This document shows, piece after piece, positions 1-8,674 of a stretch of 64,000 bases of DNA; position 1 is the stretch's first letter, and each line of letters starts with the position of its first letter. The translations under genes were made by a program, and so were the position numbers. This stretch comes from Cerina litoralis. Its GTDB lineage: Bacteria > Bacteroidota > Bacteroidia > Flavobacteriales > Flavobacteriaceae. The notes beneath the pieces were generated by a model. It did not search any database and had not been told where the DNA came from. It was given only the letters and a program-made list of their open reading frames with translations. The stretch covers positions 1 to 64,000 of the forward strand of contig JAIRBC010000010.1 of NCBI GenBank assembly GCA_022008415.1, read 5' to 3'.

Positions 1-95
1 TTCATTCTGGCAGGCCAGCCCGAAGGTTTCATTCTGGCAGGCCAGCCCGAAGGTTTCATTCTGGCAGGCCAGCCCGAAGGTTTCATTCTGGCAGG
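1..95. repeat. 27-bp tandem repeat, 3.5 copies, cut by window edge
   Basis: Three identical 27-bp units (1-27, 28-54, 55-81) followed by a 14-bp partial unit (82-95). The array starts at the first base, so it probably continues to the left. The unit length is a multiple of three and five of the six frames cross the unit without a stop; frame 1 would repeat the nonapeptide FILAGQPEG and end at a TAA at 100-102. No start codon or gene context is visible, so coding status is undecided. An intergenic repeat is as likely as the end of a repeat protein. Confidence 0.9.
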
Positions 96-215
96 GTTTT
101 AACTAACGGATAAGACCGATGAATACAACAAGGATTTATAATTCAGTACAAACCTTTCCATCACTATGGATCCAGTGCTGCTATTTTTAAAATCTAACCC
201 AATTTTAATCATACT

Positions 216-246
216 AAAGCCCTGGCGACAACGTCAGGGCTTTTTT
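216..246 (+). terminator. Rho-independent terminator
   Basis: A stem of about 12 bp (216-227 with 232-243, one G-T pair) with an ACAA loop is followed by a run of six T. It lies just upstream of the MFS gene and would end a plus-strand transcript coming from outside the window. Confidence 0.8.
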
Positions 247-259
247 GTGACCGTTTATA

Positions 260-1468
260 ATGAAAAGGTTATACTTAAACTATATCAATTCCTTTAAGGG
301 GCTTTCCAAGGAAGTCTGGTGGCTGGCGTTAATAACTCTGATCAACAGGGCCGGCACCATGGTGATTCCGTTTTTATCGCTTTATTTAACAAAAGACCTA
401 GGTTTTTCTTTGGCAAACGTCGGTACCACAATGACATGCTTTGGTCTTGGCTCCCTTTTGGGATCTTGGCTCGGGGGTAAGCTAACCGATATCATTGGGT
501 ACTATAAAGTCATGGGCTACAGTTTGGCGATGAGCGGTCTACTTTTTATTGGCCTGCAATTCCTTCAAGGTTTTTATGCTATCTGCGCCGGTATCTTTGT
601 TTTAATGGTAATTGCGGACGCCTTTAGACCAGCCTCATTTGTCGCCCTGATCGCCTACAGCAAACCGGAGAACAAAACGAGAACGGTCACCTTGATCCGA
701 TTGGCCATAAATCTCGGCTTTTCTGCCGGACCAGCATTAGGGGGGATCATCATCACTACATTGGACTACGGTGGATTGTTTTGGGTAGATGGCCTGACTT
801 GCATAGTGGCGAGTATCTTGTTATTGTTTATTCTCAACCCCAGAAAAGTAAATGTGCTCGATACCAATAAGACAGATACTCCACGTTCTGCCTACTCCGA
901 TATGCCCTTTTTAATATTTATTGGATCTATGTTCTTGATCGGGTTTGCCTTTGTCCAGTATTTTTCTACGGTCCCCCTGTTCTACAAAGACGTAAGCCTT
1001 TTAAGCGAATTCCAGATCGGATTATTGTTGGCCATGAACGGGTTTGTGATCTTTGCCTTAGAAATGCCCCTGATCAAATATATGGAGGGTAGGCCTTGGT
1101 CAAAAATCACTTATGTTATCCTTGGATTGATTTTACTGGGACTTAGCTTTTTGCTCCTTAATTTGTCTACATGGTCAGGAATCCTAGTACTGGGTATGCT
1201 GTTGATGACCTTTGGGGAGATGATAGCATTTCCTTTTTCCAACGCCTTTGCCATGGATCGGTCCAAACGGGGCAACCAAGGCGAATATATGGCACTCTAC
1301 ACGATCGCTTTTTCCCTTTCGCACGTGTTTTCCCATAATACAGGTATGCACGCCATAGCCACATACGGATATCCAGCTACGTGGTACGGCATTGCGTTGG
1401 TATGTCTGCTGGGAATAGTGCTCTTATTGTTTCTGAAGAGAATTATCAAGAAACCCATCAATAATTAA
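260..1468 (+). CDS. MFS transporter (DHA1-like drug/metabolite exporter)
   Basis: A 402-aa integral membrane protein with about twelve hydrophobic segments and the MFS loop 2-3 signature GSWLGGKLTDIIGYYK near residues 68-83. The overall form fits the multidrug-efflux type (MdtH/YceL-like) of inner-membrane antiporters; the substrate cannot be read from the sequence. The ATG at 260 follows a strong terminator by a few bases, so the promoter must lie very close to or within that hairpin region, or transcription reads through. The gene is convergent with the Sco gene, 41 bp away, and has no obvious functional link to its neighbours. Confidence 0.85.
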   Translation: MKRLYLNYINSFKGLSKEVWWLALITLINRAGTMVIPFLSLYLTKDLGFSLANVGTTMTCFGLGSLLGSWLGGKLTDIIGYYKVMGYSLAMSGLLFIGLQFLQGFYAICAGIFVLMVIADAFRPASFVALIAYSKPENKTRTVTLIRLAINLGFSAGPALGGIIITTLDYGGLFWVDGLTCIVASILLLFILNPRKVNVLDTNKTDTPRSAYSDMPFLIFIGSMFLIGFAFVQYFSTVPLFYKDVSLLSEFQIGLLLAMNGFVIFALEMPLIKYMEGRPWSKITYVILGLILLGLSFLLLNLSTWSGILVLGMLLMTFGEMIAFPFSNAFAMDRSKRGNQGEYMALYTIAFSLSHVFSHNTGMHAIATYGYPATWYGIALVCLLGIVLLLFLKRIIKKPINN

Positions 1469-1509
1469 TACCCGTGTGTCTTGGTTGTTCATCTGATGGG
1501 ATTTAAAAA

Positions 1510-2118
1510 CTAATTGGCCAATTCCAAAATCTTGTCTATGGCGTTTTTGTTGTTTACCCCAAGGCCCTCTTGCTGGTATGCCAGCTCCCCACCTTGATTA
1601 AAAACACTGATGATATTGGAGTGGGAGAAATCCATAGGGGATATTTGCTTATAGCTTACGGCCAAGACTGCGGCAAACTCTCGAGTGTCCTCTTGGGAAC
1701 CCCTGAGGAACAACCACTTATCGGAATCCATCTGGTTTTCCTGGGCATAGGTTTTTAACCGTTCAGGGGTATCGGTCTCCGGATCTATGCTAATCATTAT
1801 AAATTTTACTTTTTCCTTATCCTCTTGGGGCACTTGTTTCTCAATATTCCTCATATCCGCTACCAATCGGGGGCAGGCTATCTTGCAAGAAGTATAGAAC
1901 ATTACCATAACGAGCACCTTGCCCTTTAGTTTTTTTAGCTCAATTTCCTTTCCATCTTGATCGGTCCAGACGGAGGGTAGGTTATAAATGGACATATCGG
2001 AAATTTTGTCACTTGGTGTAACCTTATGGGCCGCCGCGGTTTCTTTTTCTTTTGGCTTGTCCTTACATGCGGCAAAAAATATAAACAAGGAGATTGTTAG
2101 GATCTTATATATTCTCAT
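1510..2118 (-). CDS. SCO1/SenC family copper chaperone lipoprotein
   Basis: A 202-aa thioredoxin-fold protein. Residues 1-18 form a lipoprotein signal ending in FFAAC. The copper-binding motif is C78-x3-C82-P and the third ligand is probably H166. Sco proteins deliver copper to, or act as thiol reductants for, cuproenzymes such as oxidase CuA sites. Here the gene is last in a run behind nirK and a SUMF1-fold gene, 10 bp after the latter. Copper supply to NirK in the periplasm is therefore the simplest role (inference). The family call is firm; the client protein is not proven. Confidence 0.9.
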   Translation of the reverse strand: MRIYKILTISLFIFFAACKDKPKEKETAAAHKVTPSDKISDMSIYNLPSVWTDQDGKEIELKKLKGKVLVMVMFYTSCKIACPRLVADMRNIEKQVPQEDKEKVKFIMISIDPETDTPERLKTYAQENQMDSDKWLFLRGSQEDTREFAAVLAVSYKQISPMDFSHSNIISVFNQGGELAYQQEGLGVNNKNAIDKILELAN

Positions 2119-2128
2119 GGTATTGTTT

Positions 2129-2944
2129 TCATTTCATCGAATTGAACGACAATTCTTGTTCCCCTTTGTTATCGATCACATTCTTGGCACAGCGAAAGCC
2201 CAAATTTTGCACGGTATAGTTGGCCTTGATACTGGCGCGAAAGGCATAGCGCATAAAGGCTGCGTAGTTCATCAGGTCTGTAGCTCCTATCGCCGCCGAT
2301 CCGCAAAACAGGTTGGCATCTTCGTCGTTGCCCTTTCTGGATTCCCCCGAAAGTAGCACGGAATTAAAGTCGGACGTCCACTCCCAGACCAGACCATGCA
2401 GATCGTAGATGCCGTAATAATTTTTAAAGGTAGACCCTATCGGATTTTTAAAGGTATGGGGAGCCTCGTACCAGCCCAGGATGTATTTGTTATACCCCGG
2501 TTTATTACGCGCATCCGCCATGGTCTCGTCCGCCCTGGCGGCAAATTCCCACTCGTCCATAGTCGGTAATCTTTTTCCCTGGCATTCGCAGTACTTTTTT
2601 GCAGCAAACCAGGAGACATTGGTCACCGGGGCATTGGGGACCACCTTCTTGCCCAACTTGGTATCGGATTCCCAGTTCCTTAAATAGAGTCCATCCGCAA
2701 AAAGCTTCTTCACACGGCTTTTTTTCCATTCGGGATGATCGTTAACAAAGGCCAAATATTCCGAATTGGTAACCGGATAAAGGTCCATATAAAAGTCGGA
2801 CACGCCCACTGCGGTAGAGTCCGCTCCGTAAAGCGGGGTATAGACCCCGCCCTTTACTTTCGCCATTTGGTCTTCTTGGGCCCAAATGGCGACCCAAGGC
2901 AAGGCGAACAGTAGAAGAAAGTAACTAGTTAATTTAACGGGCAT
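2129..2944 (-). CDS. SUMF1/FGE-fold protein of nitrite-reductase cluster, lacking FGE cysteines
   Basis: A 271-aa exported protein with a signal peptide at about 1-22 and the FGE-sulfatase/EgtB-type fold: the PVTNVSW block at 106-112, RLPTMDEWEFAAR at 125-137, LHGLVWEWT at 182-190 and the terminal NLGFRCA. True formylglycine-generating enzymes need a Cys pair in the RGGS region; the matching stretch here (about 213-237) has one Cys in FCGS and no second one. It is therefore unlikely to activate the sulfatases found later in the window. It lies between nirK (89 bp upstream) and the sco gene, which suggests a structural or copper-site accessory role in nitrite reduction. That role is inference. 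Confidence 0.8.
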   Translation of the reverse strand: MPVKLTSYFLLLFALPWVAIWAQEDQMAKVKGGVYTPLYGADSTAVGVSDFYMDLYPVTNSEYLAFVNDHPEWKKSRVKKLFADGLYLRNWESDTKLGKKVVPNAPVTNVSWFAAKKYCECQGKRLPTMDEWEFAARADETMADARNKPGYNKYILGWYEAPHTFKNPIGSTFKNYYGIYDLHGLVWEWTSDFNSVLLSGESRKGNDEDANLFCGSAAIGATDLMNYAAFMRYAFRASIKANYTVQNLGFRCAKNVIDNKGEQELSFNSMK

Positions 2945-3033
2945 CCGTTGTTTTATTTTTGAACTTATTTAAATTTTATCCAATGGATAAAAAATTTCCG
3001 GTTTTTGTTTCGATCTAAAAAGTTTGACCGGGA

Positions 3034-4494
3034 TTATTGATCCCGAACCTCTTTTACCATAGCAGGGGTCACCACTTTCTTGGAATTTCCCCAACTGTGG
3101 TAGACATAGGTAAGTACGTTGGCTATTTCATCATCGTTTAAGGTCTGCGCGGTCATCACGCTGTTGTATTTTTTACCATTAACGGTAATCTCCCCGGACA
3201 ACCCATGAAGTACGATCCCGATCGCCCTATCCACGTCGGCATTTAAGTAGTCCGATTTGGCGAGGGGTGGAAAAGCATTGGGAATACCTTGTCCTTCAGA
3301 TTGGTGGCATGCAAAGCAAGTTTGCATATACGTAGACTTTCCAAATTCCATTTGTTCCTCCAAGCTTCTTGCAGGGATATCGACTTCGGCAACCCCTTTC
3401 ACGGCCGGCATACTTTGTACACCCCCACCTTCGGGCAAGTATATACCATCTTCGATCTCTCCAGAGTATATTTTTTTGTCTTCTTCACCTTCTACCTTTA
3501 ATTGTGCCAGGGCACCTTTGTTGAACGCTCTAAAAATAGAGTGATCTACCAAGATAAAGGTTCCGGGGACGTCTACCTTAAATTCCACAATTGCGGCACC
3601 TCCGGCCGGTATTAGAGTAGTCTGTACGATATCGTTGATCCTGTCTCCACCTTCAATATGGACCCTGTCAAATATTTCCCCGATGATGTGAAAGGAAGAA
3701 ACCAGATTGGGGCCACCATTACCAACAAAAAGTCTTACCGTCTCCCCAACTTTGGCAGTAATGGCGTTATTGCCGGTCATCGCTCCGACATGGCCATTAA
3801 AGACCACGTAATCCGGATTTTCGTCCAGGGCCTTCTGCATATCAAAGGGCTGGAGACCTCTGTCCCCATAAGCGCCTTTGGTGTAGAAATCGCCCTGCAT
3901 AATGTAGTATTCCTTATCTACCGGTGGCAAGCCGCCTTCCGGTTCTACCAAAATCAATCCGTACATGCCATTGCCAATATGCATTCCCACGGGCGCAGTG
4001 GCGCAGTGATATACATAGAGTCCGGGGTTTAAAGTTTTAAACGAAAACACTTTTTCATGACCAGGGGCCACAAAAGAGGATTCGGCCCCGCCCCCTGGGC
4101 CGTTGACCGCGTGTAGGTCAATGTTATGGGGCAATTTGTTATCCGGGTGGTTCTGTAGGTGGAACTCTACCTCATCCCCAACCCTGGTACGGATAAAACT
4201 GCCTGGTACGGTACCTCCAAAAGTCCAATAAATATAGCGGACCCCGTTTACCATCTCCCCTTCCTGTTCCTTGATTTCCATCTTTACGATCAACTTTTTG
4301 GCCAATCTTTTACCTACGGGCGTAGGAACGTGCGGTGGAGAGGTGAGTTCCGCTATCATTTCCCTGTTAACCGGAATCTCGCCTGTATCGGCATATTCCT
4401 TTTTTTTGTTGCTGTTTATACAGGATGACAAAAAGACCAACAGGCCCGACATCATTAGTATTTGACCCAGGTTTTTTACGTTTCGCGCTTTCAT
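3034..4494 (-). CDS. nirK: copper nitrite reductase NirK with C-terminal cytochrome c
   Basis: A 486-aa periplasmic lipoprotein (signal ending FLSSC, C25) that reduces nitrite to nitric oxide. Two cupredoxin domains span about 60-335. Type 1 copper ligands are H123, C164, H172 and M177; type 2 ligands are H128, H163 and H318; the catalytic Asp and His are D126 and H269. A fused class I cytochrome c follows, with CFACH at 393-397 and the likely Met ligand at 447. All catalytic residues are present. The fused haem domain supplies electrons directly and is a known NirK variant. A Crp/Fnr-type palindrome and a TAnnTTTG element precede the gene (4568-4611). SUMF1-fold and Sco genes follow in the same direction. 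Confidence 0.96.
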   Translation of the reverse strand: MKARNVKNLGQILMMSGLLVFLSSCINSNKKKEYADTGEIPVNREMIAELTSPPHVPTPVGKRLAKKLIVKMEIKEQEGEMVNGVRYIYWTFGGTVPGSFIRTRVGDEVEFHLQNHPDNKLPHNIDLHAVNGPGGGAESSFVAPGHEKVFSFKTLNPGLYVYHCATAPVGMHIGNGMYGLILVEPEGGLPPVDKEYYIMQGDFYTKGAYGDRGLQPFDMQKALDENPDYVVFNGHVGAMTGNNAITAKVGETVRLFVGNGGPNLVSSFHIIGEIFDRVHIEGGDRINDIVQTTLIPAGGAAIVEFKVDVPGTFILVDHSIFRAFNKGALAQLKVEGEEDKKIYSGEIEDGIYLPEGGGVQSMPAVKGVAEVDIPARSLEEQMEFGKSTYMQTCFACHQSEGQGIPNAFPPLAKSDYLNADVDRAIGIVLHGLSGEITVNGKKYNSVMTAQTLNDDEIANVLTYVYHSWGNSKKVVTPAMVKEVRDQ

Positions 4495-4567
4495 ATCTTT
4501 AAGGTTTGTTTTGGTTTTAACTCTTTTAAAAGTACAATTTTACTAATCGGACACCAATAATACGGCG

Positions 4568-4611
4568 CAAAATTAAACTTGGAGATTTTGTTAAAACATG
4601 ATATAAATCAT
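4568..4611 (-). promoter_or_regulatory. nirK promoter with Crp/Fnr-type box
   Basis: ATGAT-N4-ATCAT at 4598-4611 is a perfect 5-bp inverted repeat that resembles the FNR/DNR/NnrR consensus TTGAT-N4-ATCAA. Downstream on the minus strand, TAATTTTG at 4575-4568 matches the Bacteroidota -7 element TAnnTTTG. The box would be centred about 40-42 bp before the predicted transcript start, the class II activator position. A regulator gene of the Crp/Fnr family is not in the window. Half-site similarity to the Rrf2 palindrome also occurs at 4546-4553 but is weak. Confidence 0.6.
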
Positions 4612-4691
4612 ATCGAAAACCTTTTTTTCATCTATTCGAAGTAGGTTATCCTGTGTTTACCCAGACACTGGAACGGATGTGTTCGTAGAGG

Positions 4692-5081
4692 CTATTTCTT
4701 CCTATTCTCAAATATATTGAGGTACAGCATGGTCGACATCTTTCTTGCTCGGTTCTTGGCTATCTGGGCAGTATCTCCCTGAAAAAGTTCGTCCAGGGTC
4801 TCGAACCAAAGGTTGAGCCATATTCCAAAATGTTCCGATTTCATACTGTGGTCCATTTTTTCATCGACTTCCTGATGCACCGCCAAAGGATTTCCCCGGT
4901 ATTTACGCTCAAACAACAGTTGGGTCTCCCAAAAATCGGTCAACAGATCTAAGTGGGTTGGCCAATCTGTAACAATACTATTAAAAATGGGGCCTAGAAC
5001 AGGGTGTAAACGTATTTTTCCGTAAAAAGTATGCACCAAAAGTTTTATATCGGGTCTTGATGTAATTTCAATCTTTTCCAT
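4692..5081 (-). CDS. group III truncated hemoglobin
   Basis: A 129-aa cytosolic globin of the short 2/2 fold. The distal B10 Tyr is Y20, the likely proximal F8 His is H69 in the GNPLAVH motif, and the HFGIWLNLW helix (84-92) is typical of group III. Such globins bind O2 and NO and are often linked to NO detoxification. The gene ends 197 bp before the start of nirK on the same strand; the nirK promoter lies in that gap, so the two may be separately controlled. It is clearly related to the second globin at 10565-10954. Confidence 0.9.
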   Translation of the reverse strand: MEKIEITSRPDIKLLVHTFYGKIRLHPVLGPIFNSIVTDWPTHLDLLTDFWETQLLFERKYRGNPLAVHQEVDEKMDHSMKSEHFGIWLNLWFETLDELFQGDTAQIAKNRARKMSTMLYLNIFENRKK

Positions 5082-5232
5082 TAATTTTATAGTTTGCGGA
5101 GTTTTTGTTCTCTTTAATTTAATCGTCTATGTCGTGTGGTTCAATACAAAAGCTATTTTTTGTAAAGGTCACGAGATTTTGTTTGAATTCAAATTTTTAT
5201 AACATAAACATCTGCCATCGAAAAAACAATAC

Positions 5233-5802
5233 GTGCCATTAAATTCTCCCGATATTGCGAATATCATTTCCCAAAGACTGGGAATAGTCTTCCTGTGGGA
5301 TCCCGGCCAGGAGATGGAACCAATTGGAAACGTATGCTTTGCCCAAAGCCCGGAAATAAGGCCAGAATATAAGGAAAGCTTTAGCTTGGGAGATTTAATT
5401 GGATATCTGAACGGACTTGTATACAGCCAGACAAAGCAAGAAATGTATCCTACCGATGCCAATTCGTTTTGGACTTTGGTGAAAACTGGAAATGAACATC
5501 TACTTCATTCAAGAAAGCAATACGCTCAGGCCGCCCCGGCCATAGAGATTCAACCCGTACTAAAACACAATAGGGTGACCCGGCTAAATTTTCATGAGAA
5601 AGACAAAATATGGATAAACGACAGGCAGTTTTTAACTGGTGTTCCCCTACAAGTAAGAAAACTGAGACTGCAAGGCGGGTGCCCGGCAAATAAATGGTTG
5701 GAAAACCGTTTAGGCAAGGAATTGGACAATATTGAAATGGTGCAATTTTTGGGGTTGATAAAACGTCTTAACCTGGTATGCCATCTTTTAAAGAAAATTT
5801 AA
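5233..5802 (+). CDS. orphan protein resembling Type ISP restriction enzyme C-terminal domain
   Basis: A 189-aa protein with GTG as the only plausible start after an in-frame TAA at 5200. Two blocks recall the C-terminal target-recognition region of Type ISP restriction-modification enzymes: DLIGYLNGLVYSQTKQEMY followed by FWTLVKTGNEHL, and GVPLQVRKLRLQGG followed by KWLENRLGKELD near the end. In those enzymes this domain ends proteins of 900-1500 aa with helicase and methyltransferase parts; none of these is present here, and the region upstream is occupied by the globin on the other strand. It could be a surviving fragment, an orphan specificity domain or a domesticated DNA-binding protein. 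The likeness is from memory of the family and moderate. Confidence 0.5.
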   Translation: MPLNSPDIANIISQRLGIVFLWDPGQEMEPIGNVCFAQSPEIRPEYKESFSLGDLIGYLNGLVYSQTKQEMYPTDANSFWTLVKTGNEHLLHSRKQYAQAAPAIEIQPVLKHNRVTRLNFHEKDKIWINDRQFLTGVPLQVRKLRLQGGCPANKWLENRLGKELDNIEMVQFLGLIKRLNLVCHLLKKI

Positions 5803-5927
5803 TACCCAAGTGGATTTGCACATTTGTAAATTTATCGTTTAAAATTTAGAAATTGTTTTATAACTTACCATTAATTAACCGGCCGTTTAACCTTTTAAAA
5901 GGTTATGTACCTTTAACCAACAACCTT

Positions 5928-6056
5928 ATGAACAAACTGATCTTCGAATTTATCGGGGCCTTTTGGCTGGTCCTCGGTGGATGTAGTTGTTCTTTTTTTA
6001 TGATCGGGGTAAGCTTGGTTGACAAAACTATAGTACCAGAATCCATAGTTAACTGA
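5928..6056 (+). pseudogene. remnant of aquaporin Z N-terminus
   Basis: A 42-codon open frame begins MNKLIFEFIGAFWLVLGGCS, which closely matches the first transmembrane helix of AqpZ-type water channels. The match breaks after about 20 residues, a short IGVSL stretch recalls a later part of the same helix pair, and a stop follows at 6054. Neither NPA box nor any later helix is present downstream, where an intrinsic terminator follows within 20 bp. I read this as an internally deleted aqpZ gene that kept its start and its terminator. A functional 42-aa membrane peptide is less likely. Confidence 0.55.
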
Positions 6057-6073
6057 ATTATAAACCCAATTGG

Positions 6074-6096
6074 AAAGCGCGAAAAGCGCTTTTTTT
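6074..6096 (+). terminator. Rho-independent terminator behind the aquaporin remnant
   Basis: The stem AAAGCGC (6074-6080) pairs with GCGCTTT (6086-6092) around a GAAAA loop, and a T run follows to 6096. Its presence argues that the DUF5009 gene starts at the ATG at 6115 and not at the in-frame ATG at 6070, which would place the hairpin inside the coding sequence. Confidence 0.8.
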
Positions 6097-6114
6097 ATTA
6101 GACTTAAGCAAAAA

Positions 6115-7227
6115 ATGAAAACAATAGTAACAGGTCAACGCCTGTATTCCCTCGATGCCCTTCGCGGATTTGATATGTTTTGGATTATCGGAGCCGACGA
6201 TGTTTTACACAAAATGGCCGATACCACAAAGGCCCCTATATGGGAAGCTCTGGCCAACCAATTTACGCATCCAGCCTGGAACGGATTCCACGCCTATGAC
6301 CTTATTTTTCCCCTCTTCCTGTTTTTGGCGGGCGTAGCAACACCGTATTCAATTGGAAAACAGTTGGATAATGGGAAAAGCAGGCAAGAGCTTTTGTACA
6401 AAGTGATAAAAAGAGGTATTATCCTGGTGCTTTTAGGTGTCGTTTACAACAATGGACTCGAGCTTAAACCATTTTCTGAGATTCGATTTGGAAGTGTCCT
6501 GGGACGCATTGGACTGGCCTATATGTTTGCCAATATCATCTATTTGTACACCAAACAAAAGGGACAATATATTTGGTGCGGAGCTTTGCTCGTTGGTTAC
6601 TGGTTGATGCTTATGTTTACTTCCGCACCCGGTTTCCCCATGGGCGACCTAACCATGGAAGGCAATTTTGTTTCCTACTTCGATCGGCTGTTTTTGCCCG
6701 GCAAGCTATATCTTACCATTCACGATCCCGAAGGATTGTTGGCTACCATTCCCGCTATTTCAACCGCGTTGCTCGGTATATTTACAGGGATACTCCTTCG
6801 CGGTACGACCGTGGAAAAACGAAAAAGCACGGCGCTTAAGATAGCAGTTGCCGGAGTTATTTTAATAATTCTTGCCCAGCTTTGGAACTTGGTGTTTCCT
6901 ATCAACAAAAATTTGTGGACAAGTTCCTTTGTGCTTCAATGCGGAGGCATTAGTATGCTTTTAATGGCCTTGTTTTATTATATTATCGATATCTTGGGAT
7001 ACAAAACATGGGCCTTCTTCTTTAAAGTGATAGGGATGAATTCCATTTTGATCTATATTTCGGGGCAATTTATTAAGTGGTCCTATTCTACCGATGCATT
7101 TTTCCATTGGTTGGGACAATTAATCGGAGATCCATACAATGCGGTTATTTTAGCAATTTGTTACGTTTTCGTTAAATGGGCGTTCCTTTATTTTCTTTAC
7201 AGGCAAAAGGTATTTTTAAGGGTTTAA
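6115..7227 (+). CDS. DUF5009 / HGSNAT-like membrane acyltransferase (NagX type)
   Basis: A 370-aa polytopic protein with about ten membrane segments. It begins with the family motif RLYSLDALRGFDMFWIIG and has the conserved FHAYDLIFPLFLFLAGVA segment near 60-77. The family is related to heparan-alpha-glucosaminide N-acetyltransferase and bacterial NagX, which are thought to acetylate amino sugars at the inner membrane using cytosolic acetyl-CoA. The ATG at 6115 is preferred because the upstream in-frame ATG lies before a terminator. The next gene, a GH30 hydrolase, starts 19 bp downstream, so both probably act on the same glycan. The acceptor is unknown. Confidence 0.8.
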   Translation: MKTIVTGQRLYSLDALRGFDMFWIIGADDVLHKMADTTKAPIWEALANQFTHPAWNGFHAYDLIFPLFLFLAGVATPYSIGKQLDNGKSRQELLYKVIKRGIILVLLGVVYNNGLELKPFSEIRFGSVLGRIGLAYMFANIIYLYTKQKGQYIWCGALLVGYWLMLMFTSAPGFPMGDLTMEGNFVSYFDRLFLPGKLYLTIHDPEGLLATIPAISTALLGIFTGILLRGTTVEKRKSTALKIAVAGVILIILAQLWNLVFPINKNLWTSSFVLQCGGISMLLMALFYYIIDILGYKTWAFFFKVIGMNSILIYISGQFIKWSYSTDAFFHWLGQLIGDPYNAVILAICYVFVKWAFLYFLYRQKVFLRV

Positions 7228-7246
7228 AACACATATATATTAATTT

Positions 7247-8659
7247 ATGAAAGAGCCATTTAAACTGGTATGTAAAATTTCAGTCGCCTTATGGCTCAGT
7301 CTCAGCTTGGCAAGTTGTAAAAACGGGAACGATAGTCGGCCACCCCAAATCTATGTAACCACTCTAGATAAATCTAACCTTATCAAGAAGGTGGCTGTCG
7401 ATATGGAAAAAAAGGGACCCCTGGATGCCGTTATAAGGATAGACACCTCTCAAACCTTTCAGGAGATGGATGGTTTTGGATTTTCCCTCACCGGGGGAAG
7501 TGCCCTTCACCTTCATAATATGTCCAAAGATTCAAGACAAAAGATATTGAAGGAACTCTTTGGGTCGGGTAAAGCGGATATTGGTGTCAGCTATTTAAGA
7601 CTTAGTGTGGGAGCCTCCGACCTGGATGAGTACCCATGGTCCTACAACGATCTGGAAGAGGGCAAAACAGATCCCGAACTAGAGCATTTTTCGTTAGCTT
7701 ATGACACCTTGTATTTGATTCCCGTGTTGAAGGAAATTTTAAAAATTAACCCGAAAATCAAACTGATGGGATCTCCTTGGTCCGCTCCCAGATGGATGAA
7801 GGGCAACAACGACACTCGGGGCGGCAGCTTAAAGGAAGAGTATTACGCCACGTACGCCAACTACCTGGTAAAATATATCAAGGAAATGGGGGAGCAGGGA
7901 ATAAGAATCGATGCGCTTTCCGTACAAAACGAACCCTTGCATCCGGGCAACAATCCAAGTATGTTGTTCCTCGCCAAAAAAGAAAAACGTTTTATTAAAT
8001 ACCATCTGGGACCGTCCTTCGCAAAAAATAATATCGGCACCAAAATTATAATTTATGACCACAATGCCGACCGGCCAGATTACCCAATTTCCATCCTCAA
8101 TGACACCAAGGCTGCAAAATACATAGACGGTACCGCTTTTCATTTATATGGAGGCACCATCGATGCCTTGACAAAAGTACACAATGCCCACCCGGACAAA
8201 AACTTATATTTTACAGAACAATGGATAGGGGCACCGGGAAATTTTGCCAATGATTTTAGTTGGCATATTGAAAATTTGATCATTGGGGCGCCCAGAAATT
8301 GGTGCAAGACGGTGTTGGAATGGAACTTGGCGGCCGATGGCAACTACGAGCCCCATACGGATCGGGGAGGATGTGAAATCTGTTTGGGGGCAATCACCAT
8401 AGATGGGGACAAGGTAATCCGGAACCCTGCTTATTATATTATTGCCCAAGCGTCAAAGTTTATACCTCCCGGGTCTATCCGAATAGCTTCCAGTGTTCCG
8501 GAAGGCGTTCCCAATGTCGCGTATAGAACTCCGGTTGGTAAAGTAGTCGTCATTTTGCAAAATAAGGGAGAGCGAGAACGCAATATAGAATTAAATACCG
8601 GATTTAACTCCTTTCCTGTTTTTTTACAAGCCGGGGCAGTAGGCACCGTAGTATTCTGA
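7247..8659 (+). CDS. GH30 family glycoside hydrolase lipoprotein
   Basis: A 470-aa lipoprotein (signal ending LASC, C24) of the O-glycosyl hydrolase/glucosylceramidase family. The FQEMDGFGFSLTGG block at 71-84, the acid/base E229 in SVQNEP and the nucleophile E324 in YFTEQW mark a complete TIM-barrel active site; a short beta-sandwich follows. Family members cut beta-linked glucose (1,3/1,6), fucose, xylose or galactose. The GH30_1/GH30_3 type is likely, but the substrate is not readable from sequence. It forms a pair with the upstream DUF5009 acyltransferase and is placed on the periplasmic or outer face by its lipid anchor. Confidence 0.9.
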   Translation: MKEPFKLVCKISVALWLSLSLASCKNGNDSRPPQIYVTTLDKSNLIKKVAVDMEKKGPLDAVIRIDTSQTFQEMDGFGFSLTGGSALHLHNMSKDSRQKILKELFGSGKADIGVSYLRLSVGASDLDEYPWSYNDLEEGKTDPELEHFSLAYDTLYLIPVLKEILKINPKIKLMGSPWSAPRWMKGNNDTRGGSLKEEYYATYANYLVKYIKEMGEQGIRIDALSVQNEPLHPGNNPSMLFLAKKEKRFIKYHLGPSFAKNNIGTKIIIYDHNADRPDYPISILNDTKAAKYIDGTAFHLYGGTIDALTKVHNAHPDKNLYFTEQWIGAPGNFANDFSWHIENLIIGAPRNWCKTVLEWNLAADGNYEPHTDRGGCEICLGAITIDGDKVIRNPAYYIIAQASKFIPPGSIRIASSVPEGVPNVAYRTPVGKVVVILQNKGERERNIELNTGFNSFPVFLQAGAVGTVVF

Positions 8660-8674
8660 TTGAACTGGCAACCC

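Noticed and set aside
2129..2944. Calling the SUMF1-fold protein a sulfatase-maturing enzyme
   Set aside because: The catalytic Cys pair is missing and the sulfatases are more than 45 kb away.
6070..6114. Upstream start of the DUF5009 protein
   Set aside because: It would place an intrinsic terminator hairpin inside the coding sequence, and the residues are not family-like.
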